Source: Synaphobranchus kaupii
Taxonomy: Eukaryota > Chordata > Actinopteri > Anguilliformes > Synaphobranchidae
Direction: 5' to 3'
DNA length: 64,000 nt
NCBI GenBank assembly: GCA_029718625.1
Contig: CM056379.1
Coordinates: 54,829,579 to 54,893,578, forward strand
The notes under the pieces are model-generated. The model worked only from the letters and a program-made list of their open reading frames with translations, did not search any database and had not been told where the DNA came from. This document shows positions 22,437-31,301 of the stretch, piece by piece. A program made the translations under genes and the position numbers. Numbering within the stretch: position 1 is the stretch's first letter; each line of letters opens with the position of its first letter.

Positions 22437-23838
22437 TGTAACGTTCCGTTCCCGTCCTGTCCGTTTTCCATGTTTTCCTTGTTTCCTTCCGTGTCATGTT
22501 GGATCCCTTGTCCGTGTTTCCCTCCTGGCTGTGGACTGGGCGTCTCCCTCGGGTACTTTTGGTTTCATTTTCCACTTTAGCTTCCGCCTATCACTCGCCC
22601 CTCTCGTTACTCACATTCCTCACTGCTGTGCTTCGGCAATCACTCCTGATTTAACATCACACCTGTTTCTCGTTTTCTCCTTCACTTCCTGCACCATTTA
22701 AACCCCTGGCTGGCTGCTATTCAGCGCCAGTTCGTTGACTAACCTACCGTGTTTGTTTCGTATCCCGCTTCTGGTCCAGTGTTTGTGAACCTGCTGGTTC
22801 ATACCTGTTCGCCTGGTTTCCTGACTGGTAGCTATCTCTGCTAATCTTTCGCTGCTGCATGCATTTACCTGTTTCCCTTCAAAACCTCCAGACGCCGCAG
22901 TTCCAGTCTTCCCGCAGCTGTGTTTGTCCTCCCCGTGTTACGTACCTCCCGTACTCGTGTTGCAGTACCAGGACCTCTGCATGCCAGCCGGCTTACGCCA
23001 GTATTGCCCGAGCTACGCCGCACCTTCCAACTCGGCGGTGCATTCACCAGCTACAGTCCTGTCACAACACCCTGCCTTTAACCTCTGCTTTCTGCCCGGT
23101 TACTCAAGCTACCCGGTCCAGTTTCCAGTCCTGTTCCAGCCCAGTTCCGATCCAGTTTCCAGTCCAGCTCCAGTCCAGTTTCCAGTCCAGTTCCAGTCCA
23201 GTTCCGGTGTTTTAGACACCTCCGTTCTAGTCCAGTTCCGGCTTGGAACAAGTTCCGTGCCGTCCCCTGTGTTCCTGAGTGGACCTTCCGGTCCAGCTTC
23301 CAGTCCAGTTCCAGTCCAGTTCCGGTGTTTCATACACCTCCGTTCAAGTCCAGTTCCGGCTTGGAACAAGTTCCGTGCCGTTCCCGTTTCCGGAGTGGAT
23401 CTCCCGGTCCAGTTTCCAGTCCAGTTCCCAGTCCAGTTCCAGTCCAGTTCCGGTGTTTTATACACCTCCGTTCAAGTCCAGTTCCGGCTTGGAACAAGTT
23501 CCGTGCCGTTCCCGTTTCCTGAGTGGACCTTCCGGTCCAGTTTCCAGTCCAGTTCCGATCCAGTTTCCAGTCCAGTTCCAGTCCAGTTCCAGTCCAGTTC
23601 CGGTGTTTTAGACACCTCCGTTCAAGTCCAGTTCCGGCTTGGAACAGTTCCGTGTTTCCTCAAGTCCAGCTCCGGCTTGGAGCAGCCCTCAGTTGGACGC
23701 TATCCTGTGTTAACTAACTAACCTGTTTTGCTCCCGTGTACAGCTTTGGGACCACCCCAACGCTTAATAAAGTTCCACTTTCTGTAATCTGTCTCCTGGT
23801 CGTTGCACTTGGGTTCGTCCCGTATCAGGATCGTAACA
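22437..23838 (+). repeat. 5' LTR of the sushi-type element
   Basis: Contains a TATA-like ATTTAAAC at 22696-22703, a probable transcription start near 22722-22726 and AATAAA at 23766-23771. About 580 bases (23106-23687) consist of four related units built from CCAGTTCCAGT-like sub-repeats, giving an unusually long R region. Its open frame of 265 codons (22924-23721) is a repeat by-product. Confidence 0.95.
23106..23687 (+). repeat. Tandem units inside the 5' LTR (copy at 28854-29435)
   Basis: Four units of about 115-180 bases each run from CGGTCCAG, through variable numbers of TCCAGTTCCAGTCCAG, to TTCCGGCTTGGAACAAGTTC and a GAGTGGACC-type end. Unit starts are near 23106, 23288, 23402 and 23531. 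Length variation comes from the short sub-repeats. Confidence 0.85.
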
Positions 23839-23839
23839 G

Positions 23840-23850
23840 AACGAACTGGC
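23840..23850 (+). promoter_or_regulatory. Self-priming binding site of the sushi-type element
   Basis: AACGAACTGGC starts one base after the LTR. It is the exact reverse complement of GCCAGTTCGTT at 22726-22736, about 25-30 bases after the TATA-like box, where the mRNA should begin. Tf1/sushi elements are known to prime reverse transcription from the folded 5' end of their own mRNA, and this arrangement fits. No canonical tRNA site (TGG...) is seen here. Confidence 0.75.
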
Positions 23851-23857
23851 CAACAAT

Positions 23858-24838
23858 ATGGACCCAGCCGATCTGGAACAGATTCGCCACGCCTTCTCCT
23901 GCCAAACTGCGATCAGCGACCAACAGGGTCGCCGTTTGGATGATGTGCTGGAAGTAGTTAGGGGCATCACGGAGCAAGTATCCCAACTTTCGCTCCACCA
24001 ACCGCTACTACGGATTCCAGCCAACCCTACTCCTTCCTCTCCCGAACCCCATCCGGAGGCACCGGCTCCCACTTCCAGCCGTGAGCCCCGTGTACAACAC
24101 CCCGAGTTATATCGCGGGGGGTTGGGGAGATGTCGTGAATTTCTACTTAAATGTGACATAGTGTTTCGGATGCAGCCCTCCTCCTTCGCCTCTGACTCCA
24201 GCAAGATCGCGTTCATTATGAGCAGCCTGGGAGGGAGCGCCCTGGAGTGGGCTACATCCATCTGGGACAGCCAGGCTCCGTTATGCAGCAACTTCGCAGC
24301 CTTTACGGCAGAGATGCGACGTGTGTTTGAACACCCGACCTGTGGACGTGACGCTACCCAGCGTCTGCTTCAAGTTCGCCAAGGCAACCGCAGTGTCGCA
24401 GAAATGGCCATTCAGTTTCGTACCCTCGCCGCGGAGTCAGGATGGAATGACGCCTCCCTCCAGGGGGCTTTCCGCCAAGCTCTCAGCGAGGAACTCAAGG
24501 ACCAGCTTGCCACTCGGGAGGAATCCAACTCCCTTAATAGCCTCATCAGCCTCGCTATAGCCATCGATAATCGTCTCCGCATCCGGGCCCGGGAGCGGGG
24601 AGGAAGTTCCGGGCGTCATTCGCCCTCCGTCGTCTCTAATGTTCATTCACACTCCATCACTGGATCTCGGGCGCCTACGGCCGGGTCCGAGGAAGAGCCC
24701 ATGCAACTGGGCAGAGTTGCGGTCAATCCCGAGGAGCGTCAGCGCCGTCAGCGCACCAGATCCTGTTTCTATTGCGGCAAGCCTGGCCATCAGATCGCCT
24801 CCTGTCCCATTCGCCCAAAAGAAGGGGCTCGCCAGTAA
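23858..24838 (+). CDS. gag: Gag of the sushi-type element
   Basis: 326 residues from the first ATG after the LTR (only 19 bases downstream). It forms the virus-like particle and binds the element RNA. The N-terminal third has a predicted helical stretch ([18 protein letters not shown]) and a Pro-rich linker. A retrotransposon gag capsid-like core follows ([19 protein letters not shown] to [13 protein letters not shown]). The end is basic, with one zinc knuckle [14 protein letters not shown] (CX2CX4HX4C, residues 303-316). The last 67 bases overlap pol in the -1 frame, so Pol is presumably made as a Gag-Pol fusion by frameshifting. No internal stop is present. Confidence 0.94.
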   Translation: MDPADLEQIRHAFSCQTAISDQQGRRLDDVLEVVRGITEQVSQLSLHQPLLRIPANPTPSSPEPHPEAPAPTSSREPRVQHPELYRGGLGRCREFLLKCDIVFRMQPSSFASDSSKIAFIMSSLGGSALEWATSIWDSQAPLCSNFAAFTAEMRRVFEHPTCGRDATQRLLQVRQGNRSVAEMAIQFRTLAAESGWNDASLQGAFRQALSEELKDQLATREESNSLNSLISLAIAIDNRLRIRARERGGSSGRHSPSVVSNVHSHSITGSRAPTAGSEEEPMQLGRVAVNPEERQRRQRTRSCFYCGKPGHQIASCPIRPKEGARQ

Positions 24839-27800
24839 GACTGGGCGTACTGACGAGCCCCATCGTTCCCAACCATGCTGCCCAGGACCGCCTCATGTTC
24901 AAGGCTACTCTCCTTTGGAGGGACAAGACCCTATCTTCTTCGGCCCTAATTGACTCCGGAGCTGACGCCAGCTTCATGGATATCACCTTCGCCAGGAGGG
25001 CCGGCATTCCCACGGAACGTCTCCCTTCACCCATTTCAGCTCTAGCTCTGGACGGCAGGAGTTTGGGGTTAGTTACCCACTCCACCGTTCCTATCCAATT
25101 AGTTCTATCTGGCAATCATCGGGAGTCCATTCAGCTATTACTGATTAACTCCCAACAATCTGCTCTGGTTTTAGGTCAGACCTGGCTTCGCCTCCACAAT
25201 CCCCATATTGACTGGAAAGCCGGTCGCATCCTGGCGTGGAGTGCCCACTGTCTAGCCAGCTGTCTCCGTTCTGCACTACCCCCTCCGGGGCCCAGTAAAC
25301 CCTGTTCCATGCAACCTATACCGGATTTAACGAATGTTCCCAGCGAGTATCACGACCTCGCGCAAGTATTTTCTAAATCACGTGCTCTGTCCTTACCTCC
25401 TCACAGGCCGTATGACTGCGCCATTGACCTACTGGCTGGAGCTAAACTGCCATCGGGACGCCTCTACAGTCTGTCTGGACCGGAGAAACTAGCCATGGAG
25501 GAATACATCCACGACTCCCTCGCGTCGGGTATTATCCGTCCCTCTTCATCCCCAGTCGGTGCAGGGTTCTTCTTCGTTGGGAAGAAGGATGGCTCCCTGC
25601 GACCCTGCATCGACTACCGGGGCCTCAACCAGGTCACCATCCGTAACAAATACCCTCTTCCCCTCATTAACACCGCCTTTGAAGCCCTCTCTCCAGCTGT
25701 GACGTTCACCAAGCTCGACCTCCGGAATGCGTATCACTTGGTGCGTATCCGTGAGGGGGACGAGTGGAAGACTGCTTTTAATACCCCGTTGGGCCACTAC
25801 GAATACCTGGTGGTCCCTTTCGGCCTTACTAACGCCCCAGCAGTCTTCCAGAGCATGGTGAACGACGTCCTGCGGGACCTCCTAGGGAGGAGCGTTTTTG
25901 TTTATATCGATGATATTTTAATTTTTTCTCAATCCCCGCAGGAGCATGTCCGTCACGTCCGAGAGGTTCTCCAGCGGCTGTTGGAGAATCAGCTATTTGT
26001 TAAGGCTGAGAAATGTTCCTTCCACGCTTCCACGGTCCCGTTCCTCGGCTTCATTATCGAGGAGGGCAGTATCCGGGCGGACCCTGTGAAAATCAAGGCG
26101 GTGACAGAATGGCCCCAACCCACCTCCCGCAAGCACCTTCAACAGTTCCTGGGGTTTGCAAATTTCTACCGCCGCTTTATTCGCAATTACAGTTCCATTG
26201 CTGCTCCCCTGACTAAACTCACTTCCGTTGCCCTGCCTTACTGTTGGAATTCCGATGCCCAGCGAGCTTTCGAGCTACTCAAGGCTCGGTTTTCCTCAGC
26301 ACCTATCCTCCTTCACCCTGACACTTCTCGGCAGTTTGTCGTTGAGGTGGATGCCTCCGACACCGGCGTGGGGGCCATTCTGTCTCAACGGTCCGCCTCT
26401 GATAGCAAGCTCCATCCCTGCGCATTCTTCTCCCGGAGGCTGTCCTCCGCCGAGAGGAACTACGATGTCGGGGATCGGGAACTGCTGGCGATAAAACTGG
26501 CTCTTGAGGAGTGGCGCCACTGGCTGGAGGGGGCAGGTACCCCTTTTCTTGTTTTTACCGACCATCAAAACCTCATTTATTTAAGATCTGCCAAGAGGCT
26601 CAATTCTCGTCAGGCTAGATGGTCGTTATTTTTTGCACGCTTTAATTTCTCTGTTTCTTTCCGCCCTGGTTCCCGTAATATTAAAGCAGATGCCCTGTCC
26701 CGCATTTTTTCCCCTCCCTCCAGTCCTGCTGATCCGGAGCCCATTTTGCCGGCCTCCTGTGTGGTGGCTGCGGTCTCCTGGGAGATTGAGGGCATTGTGA
26801 AGGCCGCCCAGACTTCCCAACCGGACCCCCGCAATAACCCTAACTCCTGTCTTTTTGTCCCCGATTCCGTCCGCTCCCAGGTCCTCGAATGGGTTCACGC
26901 CTCGTGCCTGGCATGTCACCCAGGTGTCGCCAGAACTATCGCCCTCGTCAGGAGGAGTTTCTGGTGGCCTACCCTTAAAGGGGATACCCGTGCCTTCGTC
27001 CTGGCCTGCTCGGTGTGCGCCAGGAGCAAGGCTTCCCACCAGCCTCCCTCCGGTCTTCTCCTTTCCCTCCCCGTCCCTGGCCGTCCTTGGAGTCACATTG
27101 GTGTGGACTTCGTAACCGGTCTGCCGTTGTCAGAAGGTAACACCGTCATTCTGACAATAGTGGACCGGTTCTCCAAGGCGGTTCACTTTGTTCCCCTCCC
27201 CAAGCTCCCGTCCGCCCTTGAAACCGCTGAGCTCTTGGTGCTACACGTGGTCAGGCTGCACGGGATCCCCTCTGACATCGTGTCAGACCGTGGGCCCCAG
27301 TTCTCCTCCCGAGTTTGGAGGGCGTTCTGTGCAGCCCTGGGTGCCTCTCCTAGTCTTTCCTCGGGTTTCCATCCCCAGTCTAATGGTCAGGCAGAGAGGG
27401 CGAACCAGGACCTGGGGGCCGCCCTGCGGTGCGTTACAGTGCGCAATCCTGCCTCTTGGAGCCGGTTTCTCCCCTGGGTCGAGTACGCACATAACTCCCT
27501 TAAAAGTGCCTCTACTGGCCTATCCCCGTTTGAGTGTGCTTTAGGCTATCAACCCCCTCTTCTGTCGACCCAGGAGGCCGAGATAGCTGTCCCCTCTGTT
27601 AGGGCCCATGTCCTTCGTTGTAAAAACATTTGGAGACTCACACGCACCGCACTCCTTCACGCCAATTCCCGCTCCCAACGTCTGGCGGACCTTCACAGGA
27701 CCGCAGCCCCACAGTATAGGGCCGGTCAGCAGGTCTGGCTCTCCACTGCAAACATCTCCCTTCCCTCTTCATCCAGAAAGCTTCAGCCCCGTTTTATTGG

Positions 27801-28173
27801 TCCCTTCCCCATCATTTGTCTAGTTAACCCGGTGTCTGTTAAACTTTCCCTCCCCGCCTCCCTCAAAGTTTACCCTGTGTTTCATGTGTCCCAGGTTAAG
27901 CCTGTCTCCTCCAGCCCCCTCAGTACCCCTACCATCCCGCCTCCTCCCGTCCGAGTTGTTGACAACGCCCCGGCCTACACGGTGAACCGTGTTATTGATA
28001 TCCGCCGCAGGGGCCGGGGTTTCCAATACCTCGTCGACTGGGAGGGGTACGGTCCTGAGGAGAGGTCGTGGCTCCACAAGAGCCTGATCTTGGACCATTC
28101 AGTAATCCAAGACTTCCACGAACAGTTCCCTGACAAGACCAGGCCTCCGGGTACGCCAGGTGGCGTACATTGA
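24772..28173 (+). CDS. pol: Pol polyprotein of the sushi-type element: protease, RT, RNase H, integrase, chromodomain
   Basis: Open from 24772; expression probably begins by frameshift at 24814, so the first ATG need not be used. Residues are numbered from 24772. Aspartic protease DSGAD at 61-65. Reverse transcriptase with [19 protein letters not shown] and the catalytic YIDD at 378-381. RNase H with VEVDASDTG (Asp 527) and FTDHQNL. Integrase with the HHCC zinc region ([10 protein letters not shown]...CSVCARSK) and DD35E residues Asp 779, Asp 839 (SDRGPQF) and Glu 875 (NGQAERAN). A C-terminal chromodomain at about 1069-1115 ([24 protein letters not shown]) probably targets integration to chromatin. 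1133 residues without stops; all catalytic residues seen. Domain order is that of Ty3/Gypsy chromoviruses. Confidence 0.96.
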   Translation: MRQAWPSDRLLSHSPKRRGSPVRLGVLTSPIVPNHAAQDRLMFKATLLWRDKTLSSSALIDSGADASFMDITFARRAGIPTERLPSPISALALDGRSLGLVTHSTVPIQLVLSGNHRESIQLLLINSQQSALVLGQTWLRLHNPHIDWKAGRILAWSAHCLASCLRSALPPPGPSKPCSMQPIPDLTNVPSEYHDLAQVFSKSRALSLPPHRPYDCAIDLLAGAKLPSGRLYSLSGPEKLAMEEYIHDSLASGIIRPSSSPVGAGFFFVGKKDGSLRPCIDYRGLNQVTIRNKYPLPLINTAFEALSPAVTFTKLDLRNAYHLVRIREGDEWKTAFNTPLGHYEYLVVPFGLTNAPAVFQSMVNDVLRDLLGRSVFVYIDDILIFSQSPQEHVRHVREVLQRLLENQLFVKAEKCSFHASTVPFLGFIIEEGSIRADPVKIKAVTEWPQPTSRKHLQQFLGFANFYRRFIRNYSSIAAPLTKLTSVALPYCWNSDAQRAFELLKARFSSAPILLHPDTSRQFVVEVDASDTGVGAILSQRSASDSKLHPCAFFSRRLSSAERNYDVGDRELLAIKLALEEWRHWLEGAGTPFLVFTDHQNLIYLRSAKRLNSRQARWSLFFARFNFSVSFRPGSRNIKADALSRIFSPPSSPADPEPILPASCVVAAVSWEIEGIVKAAQTSQPDPRNNPNSCLFVPDSVRSQVLEWVHASCLACHPGVARTIALVRRSFWWPTLKGDTRAFVLACSVCARSKASHQPPSGLLLSLPVPGRPWSHIGVDFVTGLPLSEGNTVILTIVDRFSKAVHFVPLPKLPSALETAELLVLHVVRLHGIPSDIVSDRGPQFSSRVWRAFCAALGASPSLSSGFHPQSNGQAERANQDLGAALRCVTVRNPASWSRFLPWVEYAHNSLKSASTGLSPFECALGYQPPLLSTQEAEIAVPSVRAHVLRCKNIWRLTRTALLHANSRSQRLADLHRTAAPQYRAGQQVWLSTANISLPSSSRKLQPRFIGPFPIICLVNPVSVKLSLPASLKVYPVFHVSQVKPVSSSPLSTPTIPPPPVRVVDNAPAYTVNRVIDIRRRGRGFQYLVDWEGYGPEERSWLHKSLILDHSVIQDFHEQFPDKTRPPGTPGGVH
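24814..24820 (+). promoter_or_regulatory. Probable -1 ribosomal frameshift site CCCAAAA
   Basis: In the gag frame the heptamer reads C CCA AAA, a canonical X XXY YYZ slippery site. It lies in the gag/pol overlap 18 bases before the gag stop. After a -1 slip, reading enters the pol frame (CCC AAA AGA). The downstream GC-rich sequence could form a stimulatory structure, which I have not folded. Confidence 0.75.
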
Positions 28174-28184
28174 GGGGGGGGTAC

Positions 28185-29586
28185 TGTAACGTTCCGTTCC
28201 CGTCCTGTCCGTTTTCCATGTTTTCCTTGTTTCCTTCCGTGTCATGTTGGATCCCTTGTCCGTGTTTCCCTCCTGGCTGTGGACTGGGCGTCTCCCTCGG
28301 GTACTTTTGGTTTCATTTTCCACTTTAGCTTCCGCCTATCACTCGCCCCTCTCGTTACTCACATTCCTCACTGCTGTGCTTCGGCAATCACTCCTGATTT
28401 AACATCACACCTGTTTCTCGTTTTCTCCTTCACTTCCTGCACCATTTAAACCCCTGGCTGGCTGCTATTCAGCGCCAGTTCGTTGACTAACCTACCGTGT
28501 TTGTTTCGTATCCCGCTTCTGGTCCAGTGTTTGTGAACCTGCTGGTTCATACCTGTTCGCCTGGTTTCCTGACTGGTAGCTATCTCTGCTAATCTTTCGC
28601 TGCTGCATGCATTTACCTGTTTCCCTTCAAAACCTCCAGACGCCGCAGTTCCAGTCTTCCCGCAGCTGTGTTTGTCCTCCCCGTGTTACGTACCTCCCGT
28701 ACTCGTGTTGCAGTACCAGGACCTCTGCATGCCAGCCGGCTTACGCCAGTATTGCCCGAGCTACGCCGCACCTTCCAACTCGGCGGTGCATTCACCAGCT
28801 ACAGTCCTGTCACAACACCCTGCCTTTAACCTCTGCTTTCTGCCCGGTTACTCAAGCTACCCGGTCCAGTTTCCAGTCCTGTTCCAGCCCAGTTCCGATC
28901 CAGTTTCCAGTCCAGCTCCAGTCCAGTTTCCAGTCCAGTTCCAGTCCAGTTCCGGTGTTTTAGACACCTCCGTTCTAGTCCAGTTCCGGCTTGGAACAAG
29001 TTCCGTGCCGTCCCCTGTGTTCCTGAGTGGACCTTCCGGTCCAGCTTCCAGTCCAGTTCCAGTCCAGTTCCGGTGTTTCATACACCTCCGTTCAAGTCCA
29101 GTTCCGGCTTGGAACAAGTTCCGTGCCGTTCCCGTTTCCGGAGTGGATCTCCCGGTCCAGTTTCCAGTCCAGTTCCCAGTCCAGTTCCAGTCCAGTTCCG
29201 GTGTTTTATACACCTCCGTTCAAGTCCAGTTCCGGCTTGGAACAAGTTCCGTGCCGTTCCCGTTTCCTGAGTGGACCTTCCGGTCCAGTTTCCAGTCCAG
29301 TTCCGATCCAGTTTCCAGTCCAGTTCCAGTCCAGTTCCAGTCCAGTTCCGGTGTTTTAGACACCTCCGTTCAAGTCCAGTTCCGGCTTGGAACAGTTCCG
29401 TGTTTCCTCAAGTCCAGCTCCGGCTTGGAGCAGCCCTCAGTTGGACGCTATCCTGTGTTAACTAACTAACCTGTTTTGCTCCCGTGTACAGCTTTGGGAC
29501 CACCCCAACGCTTAATAAAGTTCCACTTTCTGTAATCTGTCTCCTGGTCGTTGCACTTGGGTTCGTCCCGTATCAGGATCGTAACA
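28185..29586 (+). repeat. 3' LTR of the sushi-type element
   Basis: Same length as the 5' LTR (1402 bp), and the open frames in both give identical translations. Preceded by a polypurine tract (TGAGGGGGGGGTAC) and followed by the GATAC duplication. Confidence 0.95.
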
Positions 29587-29696
29587 GATACAGCCCGAAA
29601 CAGCCTATGTTCTCACTGTCAGTCTCACTGAGGCGTTACGCGTTTTAGACCAATGATTGTTGTCTCCCCCTGGGGGAGGGTTTCTGGTATTTTTAC
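29587..29696. repeat. Right arm of foldback element, outer end
   Basis: Inverse of 19137-19245: ACAGCCCGAAACAGCCT, CACTGTCAGTCTCACTGAGG, CGCGTTTTAGACCAATGATT and GTCTCCCCCTGGGGGAGGG. Homology ends near 29696, which sets the element border. Confidence 0.9.
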
Positions 29697-29881
29697 GTGA
29701 AGTTGTAGTTCACTATGTTGAACAGTGATGTCAATACGACTGGACGTCGCACCATGACACAAGGTAAAGAAGGAGGTTTGAATTCCACAGTAGATGCTAG
29801 ATTCCTTGTAAATCTTTTCCTTGACCACCGTAACGTTTTCTGGTGAGGTCAATGAAAAGTTGCAAGGAAAGGAAAAATCAG

Positions 29882-30275
29882 GACCCAATATCCTTTGCAT
29901 GACATGATTTCCTGATGTCTGTGACCCAACAATATCAAAAGATACCAATATCTGGTACTCCTACAAGCGATGCCATAACCTCTCTGCATGTATTTCTACC
30001 AAATATTAAAAATGATTACTTTATTCTACATTATATTAAACTGTCCAATTTGATGCCTGAAAATGGGGGGGGGGGGGGGGACTATGTAAAAAGGTTCTAT
30101 CATTTCTAAACGGTTCATCCGATATGGATGAAAATACCGTCAAATTAAAGCTGACAGTCTGCACTTCAACCTCATTGTCATTGTATCCTTTCAAACTCAA
30201 AGTGCTAGAGTACAGAACCAAAATAACAAAAAATGTGTCACTGTTCAATGAATTCTGGTGCTCACTGTAGCCGTT
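29882..30275. repeat. Short DNA-transposon derivative
   Basis: The left part (29882-29990) repeats 13389-13510. The right part (about 30145-30275: AAAGCTGACAGTCTGCACTT, TCATTGTATCCTTTCAAA, AAATGTGTCACTG) resembles a frequent fish transposon 3' end. A 16-base poly-G (30065-30080) lies between. I infer an internally deleted element; boundaries are approximate. Confidence 0.45.
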
Positions 30276-30449
30276 AACCACCTTCGTAGTGGTTAGGTTG
30301 TCAAGCCAGCTAACGTGAAGAAACCCTGGCTTTGTTAAGCTTCCTTTGTAGTATATACTCCCCAGGAGTTTTGAAAACAATCTTATGTTTATTACATGGT
30401 TAGTATTTAATCCCAACCAATTAGGAAAAGTGATATCGTTTTAAGATGA

Positions 30450-30532
30450 AAAAAATAAGGTTAACTGGTTTTTAAGAGGCTTCAAACACTGAATCAGGTC
30501 AAATTGACCCCAAAGATAATATGAGGGTTAAG
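30450..30532. repeat. Short dispersed repeat, copy of 49742-49823
   Basis: Both contain ATAAGGTTAACTGGTTTTTA, then GGTCAAATTGAC and CCAAA.ATAAT.GAGG..GGTTAA. About 82 bases, family unknown. Confidence 0.65.
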
Positions 30533-30576
30533 TTGTTACATACATCATTGATGTACAATTATCCATAACAGGACAT

Positions 30577-31296
30577 TGTCAGGGGAGTGGCTGAGTCGGA
30601 GGACCAAGCGCGACCGTCAGGGATTCTAAAAGTGTAGGTACTAACACCTACACCACTAAAGTAGACAAATCTGCACTGGAAAAGAGTAAAATAAACAGTG
30701 GGAAAAAACCTCCCGGCGTAAGCCAAAAATAAAGCAACCCCAAACGAGGGCGAACTCGAGAATAGCGAGTAATCAATAACAAAAGAATCTCACGCTCTTT
30801 AACGAGTAGCGAATACAGGAGGTCAGAGAAAACAAACAAAAGAAACACCCTGTATAAAAGGGCGAGAGAAGGAACAGAGAAACTAGAACCTGTTACCTAC
30901 AGCTCTAGGTGAGAACGAGCTGAACAAAAAGGTAACAGGTAGGAGAGTATAACGGATGAAGAGAGAAAGGAAAGAAAAAATGAAAATAAATCTTTCTTCT
31001 AACTCTAACCGGACTTGCTGCGTTGCCTATTCGTACGAGCCAGAAATGCAGCGACCGAATCCTATACCTTTACCGACGTCCTTGTCAATATAGCAAAGAC
31101 AATATGGAAGCGTCGGAAATGCGGAAGTCCTGGGCTATTTATAACCAGCAGGAAATCCAAAACAGGTGAAAGGGATAATTGCCGGGCGAGATTCAAACAG
31201 CAAAACTGAGGTGGAAAAAAATCCGATAGAGCGTCCCAACGATGCCAAAAGAAAAACCTAACGCAGAAACAGCAGAGGCTGCTAGAAACCATGACA
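30577..31296 (-). mobile_element. Solo LTR, 720 bp
   Basis: Bounded by the 5-bp duplication GACAT (30572-30576 and 31297-31301). On the minus strand it begins TGTCATGG and ends in CCCCTGACA, so TG...CA ends are intact. TATAAATAG on the minus strand at 31143-31135 suggests that orientation. No internal region, primer site or polypurine tract adjoins it, so it is the product of LTR-LTR recombination. It is unrelated to the other two LTRs in the window. Confidence 0.82.
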
Positions 31297-31301
31297 GACA
31301 T

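Larger units (their letters stand above)
22437..29586 (+). mobile_element. Complete sushi-type (Ty3/Gypsy chromovirus) LTR retrotransposon, 7150 bp
   Basis: Two 1402-bp LTRs (22437-23838 and 28185-29586) flank gag and pol. The 5-bp duplication GATAC lies at 22432-22436 and 29587-29591. The left arm of the host foldback shows the empty site. LTRs start TGTAACG and end CGTAACA; every block compared between them is identical at a 5748-base offset, which implies a very recent insertion. A G-rich polypurine tract (28172-28181) precedes the 3' LTR. The chromodomain-ended pol, the gag/pol overlap and the self-priming site fit the Tf1/sushi group. The element appears coding-competent. Confidence 0.96.

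Noticed and set aside
23106..23687. CRISPR-like array
   Set aside because: Repeats are contiguous degenerate tandem units in an LTR of an animal genome, without unique spacers.
22924..23721. 265-codon frame rich in PVQFPVQFQSS (also at 28672-29469), and opposite-strand NWTGNWTG frame
   Set aside because: Open only because the LTR consists of CCAGTTCCAGT tandem repeats lacking stops; it lies in the LTR, has no family likeness, and the reverse frame is the same artefact.
29625..29948. 107-codon minus-strand frame
   Set aside because: Runs from the foldback end into an unrelated repeat; no conserved motif.
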